The translations under genes were made by a program, and so were the position numbers. From the NCBI RefSeq assembly GCF_002959755.1, contig NZ_PPCW01000005.1, forward strand, positions 243,501 to 307,500: DNA of 64,000 nt, read 5' to 3'. The notes under the pieces were generated by a model. It had not been told where the DNA came from, searched no databases, and saw nothing but the letters and a program-made list of their open reading frames with translations. Positions 57,990-64,000 of this stretch are shown piece by piece. The stretch's first letter is position 1; each line of letters opens with the position of its first letter. The DNA is from Veillonella sp. T11011-6 (GTDB lineage Bacteria > Bacillota > Negativicutes > Veillonellales > Veillonellaceae).

Positions 57990-59111
57990 ATGAAAAGATT
58001 TAAATATTATAAACCGCTCATAGGGGCCATAATATTGGCGGGTGTTATGATTATGATGGCACTGCGTATCAGCGATATTGCTAATGCTATTGATGCCGTT
58101 ATTACAGCTTTTGTTCCACTTATAGTAGGTGCTTGTATTGCATTTGTGTTAGATATTCTAGTGGTGCGTTATGAACGCTGGCTGTGGCCTAAGAGTAAAA
58201 CAGGTTGGAAAGATAAAATTAGACGACCTTTAAGCCTCATTTTATCCTTTGTTACAATCAGTGCTATCGTTTATTTTATTGCTCGTATGGCGATTCCACA
58301 ATTGATTCACTCCATGTCAATCATCGTGGCCTCTTCACCGCAGTTGTATACAGATTTCCAATCTTGGATGCAAAACCTTACAGAAACAATTCCGATGGCA
58401 TCCAATCAAACACTGATGGATACCTTGAGTGGTGAAAGTGTTGTTAAATATACGCGCGAGTGGGGCACAAAAGGTGGTACATACCTCGTGAATGCGATGG
58501 GAACAGCCTTATCTTGGACTTTAAATATAGGCCTTGGTTTGATTTTTGCCATTTATATGTTGCTCGATAAAGAGCGCCTTATGATGCAAGGTAAACGTAT
58601 TTTAAGAGCCTATGCATCTGATGAGTGGGTTAACCGTGTTAGTTATGTCACACGTGTTGCTGTTCAAACGTTCAGTAACTTCTTTGTAGGCCAGTTCATA
58701 GATGCCTTGATTTTAGGTATCATGGTTGGTATTTCACTATGGGCATTCAATATTGAATATGCCACTACAATTGCCTGTGTTATCGGCCTTACTGCATTAA
58801 TTCCATTGCTAGGTATTTATGTGGGCGGCGTGATAGGTGCAGTTATCTTACTCACTGTAAGCCCTATGGATGCGTTGATCTATGTGATTATCTTAGAAGT
58901 GCTTCATCAAATTGAAAGTAACTTTATTTATCCTAAGATTGTAGGTAATTCCGTTGGCTTACCTGGTTTGTGGGTGTTTGCAGCAGTTATTGTTGGCGGT
59001 AGTTTAATGGGCGTTACTGGCATGTTGATTGGCGTACCTTTAGTGGCTACATGCTACAAATTGCTCATGACTGATGTAGACGATCGACTTGCATCAAATG
59101 AAGGTTTATAG
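57990..59111 (+). CDS. AI-2E family transporter
   Basis: 373-residue membrane protein of the AI-2E/PerM family (PF01594), with about eight helices: two near the N-terminus, a soluble segment (about 90-170), and a C-terminal bundle containing NFFVGQFIDALILGIMVGISLW, LTALIPLLGIYVGGVIGAVI and LEVLHQIESNFIYPKIVGNSVGLPGLWVFAAVI. Members have been linked to autoinducer-2 export or Na+/H+ exchange; the function here is not settled. No ribosome binding site is strong; the ATG at 57990 fits the family start. Confidence 0.88.
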   Translation: MKRFKYYKPLIGAIILAGVMIMMALRISDIANAIDAVITAFVPLIVGACIAFVLDILVVRYERWLWPKSKTGWKDKIRRPLSLILSFVTISAIVYFIARMAIPQLIHSMSIIVASSPQLYTDFQSWMQNLTETIPMASNQTLMDTLSGESVVKYTREWGTKGGTYLVNAMGTALSWTLNIGLGLIFAIYMLLDKERLMMQGKRILRAYASDEWVNRVSYVTRVAVQTFSNFFVGQFIDALILGIMVGISLWAFNIEYATTIACVIGLTALIPLLGIYVGGVIGAVILLTVSPMDALIYVIILEVLHQIESNFIYPKIVGNSVGLPGLWVFAAVIVGGSLMGVTGMLIGVPLVATCYKLLMTDVDDRLASNEGL

Positions 59112-59245
59112 TATATTGTCTAAATAATATATCTATTTATGTATGTTTTGTGTGCTGTTGTATATAGCACGAACTTATAGTAATTCTAGTATACAGATGA
59201 CTTTTACTATTGGTGAAAGCATTGTATATAGTAGGAGGATATGTA

Positions 59246-59902
59246 ATGAATAAAAAGTTAATTTCTATGGCATTAACAGGTGTATTGGCGGTTGGCGTAT
59301 TGTCCGTTGCTACACCAAGTGTAGCTGATGCACGTAAAACAAAACCTGAAACAAGTACTGATATTTCTGTACAACGTGCACCAGGCGAATCCATGGTTAT
59401 GACTATGAGTAAAATTGGTACTATTTTCCAAAACCGTTTTCCTAATGCAGCACTTCATTCTGTAGAGCTTAACTCCAATGATTTGAACTATGGTTACAAA
59501 GTAGTAGGCTATAGTAAATATCATCAATACAAAATGAAAATCGACGTAATCACTGGTAATACTTCCGATATGGATGAAGGTGGCAAACCTAAAAAAGTTA
59601 TCGGTGAAATCTTCAATAAAGATAAAGTAATTGAAGCGGCTCAAGCTGAGCGCGTTGCAAAACAACAACTTGGTGCTGATGCAGTTGTAAAAGGTTGGAA
59701 AATCGAAGCTCATGAAGGTAAGATTCTATACTATATGACAATGCATCAAGACGGCAAAAAGACTGTAGTTACTGTAGATGCTGAAACAGGTGCTTATGAA
59801 GGTCAAACTAAATCTAGTAAATTACCTCCTGAACCAGATCAAGGCTTCGATGGTCGCAGAACAAATATTATTTGGGATAATACAATTGATATGGGTCGTT
59901 AA
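59246..59902 (+). CDS. Secreted protein with PepSY-like repeats
   Basis: 218 residues. Signal peptide about 1-30 (ISMALTGVLAVGVLSVATPSVADA). The mature part shows two alpha-beta-beta units resembling PepSY domains: one ending YQMKIDVITGNTSDM-like 'YKMKIDVITGNTSDM', and a second, VAKQQLGADAVVKGWKIEAHEGKILYYMTMHQDGKKTVVTVDAETGAYEG. PepSY proteins often inhibit or chaperone peptidases in the envelope; this is inferred. The ATG at 59246 follows AGGAGGA. Monocistronic. Confidence 0.75.
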   Translation: MNKKLISMALTGVLAVGVLSVATPSVADARKTKPETSTDISVQRAPGESMVMTMSKIGTIFQNRFPNAALHSVELNSNDLNYGYKVVGYSKYHQYKMKIDVITGNTSDMDEGGKPKKVIGEIFNKDKVIEAAQAERVAKQQLGADAVVKGWKIEAHEGKILYYMTMHQDGKKTVVTVDAETGAYEGQTKSSKLPPEPDQGFDGRRTNIIWDNTIDMGR

Positions 59903-59926
59903 TCCATTTAGAATATTCGACATAAT

Positions 59927-59957
59927 AAAAGGACTGTGTTTATACACAGTCCTTTTT
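59927..59957. terminator. Terminator between convergent genes
   Basis: AAAAGGACTGTG pairs with CACAGTCCTTTT, followed by TTTTTG. Beyond it is an 11-base imperfect tandem repeat (GTTATTACATT, GTTATTACGTA, GTTATTATGTA; 59961-59993). Confidence 0.8.
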
Positions 59958-60000
59958 GTCGTTATTACATTGTTATTACGTAGTTATTATGTAGTTAGTA

Positions 60001-61518
60001 TTACCAACGGTGTTCGTAGTATACTTGTGTCCACATAATTACCTCTACAAGAGAAGGATGTGGACTCATGGTTTCACCTACAGTGATAACGGATTTAGGA
60101 TCCATATCACGAGTGATGCCTTTTTCACGTAACCGTTTTGTACGTTCAGAAGCGATTTCTTCATTAATAGCAGTCAATGGAGTTACACCGCTATTCATAA
60201 GGTTTACGTAAGGTTGGAATAAGATAGAGGCTTGAGGGCCTGTTACATGCATACCAAGGATATGATTTGTATCTTTATCGACTACGATTTTTACAAAGCC
60301 ATCATTTACATCACCAGGATTAATACCCATTGCATAGCCCTTAGCTGTGGAGGAGTAGTAGTTTTTACCTACCCCTACATTGTAACCAGCTTTAATAGCT
60401 TCTGCTTCAGTAAGACCTACGCTACCGATTTCAGGGTAGGAGAAGGTAACCTTTGGCAATGTATCATAGCGTGCCCAACGGAAATCTTCTTCGTTTTTTG
60501 CAAAGTATAGATTATGGGCGATAATATCTGCTTCGTAGTTTGCACGATGGCGGAATGCAGGCTCGCCGTTTACATCACCTAATGCATAGATGCCATCCAC
60601 AGATGTTTCAAGGAATTCGTTTGTTTTGATCCAGCCTTTAGGCCATGTTTCAATACCTGTATTTTCGAGGTGTAATTCTTCGACAGCAGGGCGAATACCG
60701 GCAGCAACTAGAATTTCTTCAACCTTTGTCTCTGTAATTTCACCAGTAGTACGATCTTTTGTGACTACTACCTTGAGGCCATCTTCTTGACGGATTTCAA
60801 CAGTGTCTTGGTTCAATATAACATTGATGCCGCGAGCACGATAGTTTTGGAGAAGATGTTCAGACATCTCTTCGTCTTCCTTAGGTACAAGACGTACATT
60901 ATGCTGAATGATGGTAACTTCAGTACCAGCAGCATCAAATACATGGCCAAACTCTACACCGATAGGACCAGCACCGAGTACTGCAAGAGATTTATATGGT
61001 TGTTTAGGGAATTTATCGCCAAAAAGGCTTTCACTAGAAAGATAACCTGCCTCTTGTAAACCTGGTACATTCGGAATATTACTATAACCGCCCGTGCCAA
61101 GAACAATAGTAGGAGCCGTAATTTCTACAGTACCAGAACCATCGTTAAGGTGGATATTCATAACCTTATCGGATACAAAGCTAGCTGCACCACGGTATAC
61201 GTCAACATTATCGAAAGCGTTGTAATAATCGTAGATGCCTGCGGATTCGTCAATCTTAAACCATGTACGTTTAGAAACGGTGTCCCAGTCCATAGTAGCA
61301 TCGCTAACATTAATACCGATTTTTTTGAATTCTTCTACCTCTTGGATTGCATTAGCTGCTGTAACCATAACCTTTGTAGGAATACAACCGCGAGTTAGGC
61401 ATGTGCCACCAAATTTGCCTTTTTCAATGATAGCTACTTTTTTACCCACTTTGATAGCAGCATCAGCTACGATGGTTGCACCACCTGTACCAACTACAAT
61501 AATATCGTATTGTTTCAT
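60001..61518 (-). CDS. FAD-dependent pyridine nucleotide-disulfide oxidoreductase (dihydrolipoyl dehydrogenase-like)
   Basis: 505 residues. FAD motif IIVVGTGGATIVADAA, redox-active disulfide Cys40/Cys45 in GGTCLTRGCIPTK, NAD(P)-binding LAVLGAGPIGVEFGHVF, and GIYALGDVNG for FAD. The C-terminal dimerisation domain has the expected HPSLVEV (catalytic His). It lacks a lipoyl domain and no 2-oxoacid dehydrogenase genes are nearby, so it may be a stand-alone lipoamide, mycothione-like or other thiol reductase. Compared with typical Lpd (about 470 residues) it has an insert RTKRLREKGITRDMDPKSVI before the end. Confidence 0.88.
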   Translation of the reverse strand: MKQYDIIVVGTGGATIVADAAIKVGKKVAIIEKGKFGGTCLTRGCIPTKVMVTAANAIQEVEEFKKIGINVSDATMDWDTVSKRTWFKIDESAGIYDYYNAFDNVDVYRGAASFVSDKVMNIHLNDGSGTVEITAPTIVLGTGGYSNIPNVPGLQEAGYLSSESLFGDKFPKQPYKSLAVLGAGPIGVEFGHVFDAAGTEVTIIQHNVRLVPKEDEEMSEHLLQNYRARGINVILNQDTVEIRQEDGLKVVVTKDRTTGEITETKVEEILVAAGIRPAVEELHLENTGIETWPKGWIKTNEFLETSVDGIYALGDVNGEPAFRHRANYEADIIAHNLYFAKNEEDFRWARYDTLPKVTFSYPEIGSVGLTEAEAIKAGYNVGVGKNYYSSTAKGYAMGINPGDVNDGFVKIVVDKDTNHILGMHVTGPQASILFQPYVNLMNSGVTPLTAINEEIASERTKRLREKGITRDMDPKSVITVGETMSPHPSLVEVIMWTQVYYEHRW

Positions 61519-61739
61519 GTTGATTCCTTTCTATTTATATCTATTAATAGTTATTATCATTAACTCTATTATAACATTATATTGAAGAAAATCAATATAG
61601 ATGATTGTGTTCAATATAAACAATTATGATTAATATAAATATCTATATCTATATTGTTTGTTAGAGCATGTTCTTTATATTATACACTGAGTAGTACTGA
61701 AAGTAGTATAGTAAGGCTGATTTTTTATCTATTGAACAC

Positions 61740-61766
61740 AAAAAAAGACGGTCCCGAAGGACCGCC
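61740..61766 (-). terminator. Terminator of sstT
   Basis: On the minus strand GGCGGTCC-TTCG-GGACCGTC is followed by a T tract, just after the sstT stop. Confidence 0.85.
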
Positions 61767-61774
61767 TATAGGTG

Positions 61775-62995
61775 TTAATCCCAGTTTTCGTGATAGCCAC
61801 GTTTTGCATAATCTGCAGTAGCTGTGAAGAGAATATCTGTACTGGAGTTAAGTGCTGTTTCAGTGGAGTCTTGTAAAACACCGATGATGAAACCTACACC
61901 TACAACTTGCATTGCAATATCATTGGAGATACCGAATAGAGAACAAGCTAGAGGAATTAGAAGTAGGGACCCACCAGCAACGCCAGAAGCGCCACAAGCA
62001 CCGATTGTAGCAATGACAGATAAAAGGATTGCTGTAGGGACATCTACAACGATACCAAGTGTATGTGCAGCAGCTAATGTCATAATTGTAATTGTGATCG
62101 CTGCACCACCCATGTTGATAGTAGCACCCAATGGAATGGATACGGAATACATATCAGGATTAAGTTTTAAACGTTTTGCTAAATCAAGGTTAACAGGAAT
62201 GTTTGCTGCAGAGCTACGAGTAAAGAACGCATAGATAGCAGATTCACGCAAACATTTAAATACCAATGGATATGGATTGCGACGAAGGTATACAAAAGAT
62301 AGAAGTGGATTTACTACTAATGCTACGAAAATCATAGAACCAAGTAGTAATACGAGTAATTGGAAGTAGCCGATTAAAGCTTCAATACCGTTAGTAGCGA
62401 TAGAGTCAGCTACGAGACCCATAATACCTAGAGGAGCAAAGCGGATAATCCAACCTACTACAGTTGTAATAGCTTGAGCGATAGACTCCATTACTTCTTT
62501 AGTGTTCATTGGGGCATGGCGTAAAGCACCGCCAATGATAAGTGCCCAACCTAAAATGCCGATATAGTTAGCGGTCATTAAGGCTTTCACAGGGTTATCA
62601 ACAATATTTTTTAAAAGTGTTTTCATAACCTCTACGATCCCTTGTGGTGGAGCAGCATCAGCTGCACTAGCTGCAAGGTGTAATGTAGTAGGGAACATAA
62701 AGCTTACGACTACAGCAAGTGCTGCAGAAAGGAATGTACCTAATAAATATAATGTGATTACAGATCCCATCCCAGTCTTTTGACCAGAACGATGTTTACT
62801 GATAGCTGCAATAACAAGGAAAAATACAAGGATTGGTGCAATCCCTTTTAAAGCACCAACAAAGAGAACGCCTAATAAAGCTAGTTCATTTGCCAATTCT
62901 GGCACGTATAGAGCTGTCAAAATACCAATAATCAAACCTATGATTATTTGTTGGATTAGACTGACTCTATTGATTGATTTTACAAATCGATTCAT
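61775..62995 (-). CDS. sstT: Serine/threonine:sodium symporter SstT
   Basis: 406-residue member of the dicarboxylate/amino acid:cation symporter family (SstT branch). Seen: [41 protein letters not shown] (serine-rich reentrant loop), [26 protein letters not shown] (the NMGGTA-like Na+ site), [24 protein letters not shown] and [21 protein letters not shown]. Imports L-serine and L-threonine with Na+. The ATG at 62995 follows GGAG; an in-frame TTG at 63007 overlaps that site. Confidence 0.94.
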   Translation of the reverse strand: MNRFVKSINRVSLIQQIIIGLIIGILTALYVPELANELALLGVLFVGALKGIAPILVFFLVIAAISKHRSGQKTGMGSVITLYLLGTFLSAALAVVVSFMFPTTLHLAASAADAAPPQGIVEVMKTLLKNIVDNPVKALMTANYIGILGWALIIGGALRHAPMNTKEVMESIAQAITTVVGWIIRFAPLGIMGLVADSIATNGIEALIGYFQLLVLLLGSMIFVALVVNPLLSFVYLRRNPYPLVFKCLRESAIYAFFTRSSAANIPVNLDLAKRLKLNPDMYSVSIPLGATINMGGAAITITIMTLAAAHTLGIVVDVPTAILLSVIATIGACGASGVAGGSLLLIPLACSLFGISNDIAMQVVGVGFIIGVLQDSTETALNSSTDILFTATADYAKRGYHENWD

Positions 62996-63338
62996 AGTAC
63001 ACTCCAATACTTAATAAAAACTAATAAAAGACCATGGAAAAGATATCTTTTCAACATGGACATATGTCATTATACAACGAACATAGATTGGTGGCAATAG
63101 AGAATATCATAGTCATTAATATATAGTTAAATTGGATTTACTGTGACTGATAACGATATTTATTTTGTGATATGCTAGTTTTAATAGTAGTGAATATATT
63201 ACTTTAACTAAATATGTGCTCTTTACATAGTTACTATATATAGTATATATAATAGGATTCTTTTGATAGGCGTCATAGTATGATATACTATGCGAGTAAA
63301 GAGTTTGAATATAGTTCTTGATTAGTGAAAGGACCATA
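62996..63338. other. Divergent intergenic region sstT/menG
   Basis: 343 AT-rich bases without a gene. A perfect palindrome CATAGTA-TGATA-TACTATG (63274-63292) lies 46 bases before menG, where it could be an operator or leader hairpin. An AT palindrome around 63230-63252 (ACTATATATAGT...) is also present. No clear -35/-10 pair for sstT was singled out. Confidence 0.35.
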
Positions 63339-64000
63339 ATGAATACGAAAGAATTTAAAACATATGCAGATAAAGAAGAGTTTGTGCAAGGTGTGTTCTC
63401 TAATATTGCTAAGAATTATGATTTGATGAATACAGTCTTGAGTTTTGGCCAAGATTATTACTGGCGCAAATTTTCTGTAAAAGCAATGAATATAGGTCCA
63501 AATCAACGAATACTTGATGTAGCTTGTGGCACTTGCGTGTTTACAAAAGAAGCATTACGTCAAGAGCCAACATTAAAGGTAGAGGCTTTGGACTTTAATA
63601 GTGAAATGCTTGATCAAGGTCGCGTACGCATTGAAGATGCTGGTTTACTAGATCAAGTTAATCTTGTTCAAGGTGATGCAATGGCATTACCATATGCAGA
63701 TAATACATTTGATGCGGCTATGAGCGGCTTTGCAATGCGTAATGTACCAGATATTAAACAGGTATTATCTGAAATGCAACGTGTTGTAAAACCAGGTGGG
63801 AAAGTAGTTGTATTGGAGTTAGCGAAACCAAGTATGTTTGGTTTTAAACAATTATACAATTTCTACTTCTCCTATATATTACCTATTATAGGTAAATTAA
63901 GTAAGGATAATTCCTCCTATGCGTGGTTACCAGAATCCTTACGTAGATATCCTCATCAAAGTGAGATTCTTGAAATTTGGAAATCTTTAGGATATGAAAA
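63339..64000 (+). CDS. menG: Demethylmenaquinone/ubiquinone methyltransferase (UbiE/MenG), N-terminal part
   Basis: SAM-dependent methyltransferase for the last step of menaquinone synthesis; the gene runs off the right edge after about 220 codons. It has VQGVFSNIAKNYDLMNTVLSFGQDYYWR, FDAAMSGFAMRNVPDIKQVLSEMQRVVKPGGKVVVLELAKPS and the UbiE C-terminal YAWLPESLRRYP. Motif I is LDVACGTCVFTKEAL (Asp60-Gly64-Thr65-Cys66): the usual GTG is GTC, an unusual change at the SAM glycine loop. GAAAGGA precedes the ATG. Confidence 0.93.
   Translation, partial: MNTKEFKTYADKEEFVQGVFSNIAKNYDLMNTVLSFGQDYYWRKFSVKAMNIGPNQRILDVACGTCVFTKEALRQEPTLKVEALDFNSEMLDQGRVRIEDAGLLDQVNLVQGDAMALPYADNTFDAAMSGFAMRNVPDIKQVLSEMQRVVKPGGKVVVLELAKPSMFGFKQLYNFYFSYILPIIGKLSKDNSSYAWLPESLRRYPHQSEILEIWKSLGYE

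Overview
The window looks like a chromosomal segment of a diderm Firmicute of the class Negativicutes, most probably the genus Veillonella. The evidence is Firmicute-style genes and ribosome binding sites (MetNIQ, YerC, pyrimidine-nucleoside phosphorylase) next to true outer-membrane genes: two giant trimeric autotransporter adhesins and an OmpA-type barrel. The species assignment is inference from protein resemblance; no rRNA gene is present.

Layout. 1-8.4 kb: 3' end of a pyrimidine-nucleoside phosphorylase gene, cdd, metQ, menA, two paralogous secreted proteins, ridA with an L-cysteine desulfidase-like gene, an Fsr-type MFS exporter, and tRNA-Ser overlapping the end of tadA. 8.4-18.4 kb: TRIC-type channel, DUF4127 protein, membrane acyltransferase, dat-metN-metI-yerC (D-amino-acid/methionine group), TauE/SafE permease, SDR enzyme, an amphipathic-repeat protein and a YkvA protein. 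18.4-28.5 kb: thioesterase-murI-unknown membrane protein-CofE-like ligase; a hydantoinase-like plus histone-deacetylase-like pair; rph-rdgB-phosphodiesterase; speD; malic enzyme. 28.6-29.1 kb: tRNA-Pro, tRNA-Gly and tRNA-Arg with near-consensus promoters. 29.1-33.8 kb: an accessory island with an IS element, a Doc toxin with a 53-residue antitoxin, and a ClpL chaperone of streptococcal/lactobacillal type behind a GTCA-repeat operator region. 33.9-37.9 kb: 5-oxoprolinase operon pxpA-permease-pxpB-pxpC. 38.3-52.7 kb: two trimeric autotransporters of 1875 and 2735 residues. 52.9-64 kb: MATE exporter, glutamine amidotransferase, aquaporin, OmpA, AI-2E family permease, a secreted protein, a disulfide oxidoreductase, sstT, and the start of menG.

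How the genes work together. menA and menG are both for menaquinone. dat beside metNI, with metQ 12 kb away, suggests D-methionine import and deamination. The pxp operon converts 5-oxoproline to glutamate. The adhesins and OmpA build the cell surface.

Most interesting signals: (1) both adhesins carry a conserved coiled-coil tail of about 65-85 residues after the outer-membrane barrel, where family members normally end; (2) a TATCGAAAA motif recurs at several promoters, including those of the first adhesin, aquaporin, OmpA and malic enzyme; (3) an orphan promoter-hairpin-terminator unit near 54.6 kb looks like a small RNA; (4) the tadA reading frame ends inside tRNA-Ser; (5) a horizontally acquired-looking clpL sits next to a minimal toxin-antitoxin pair.
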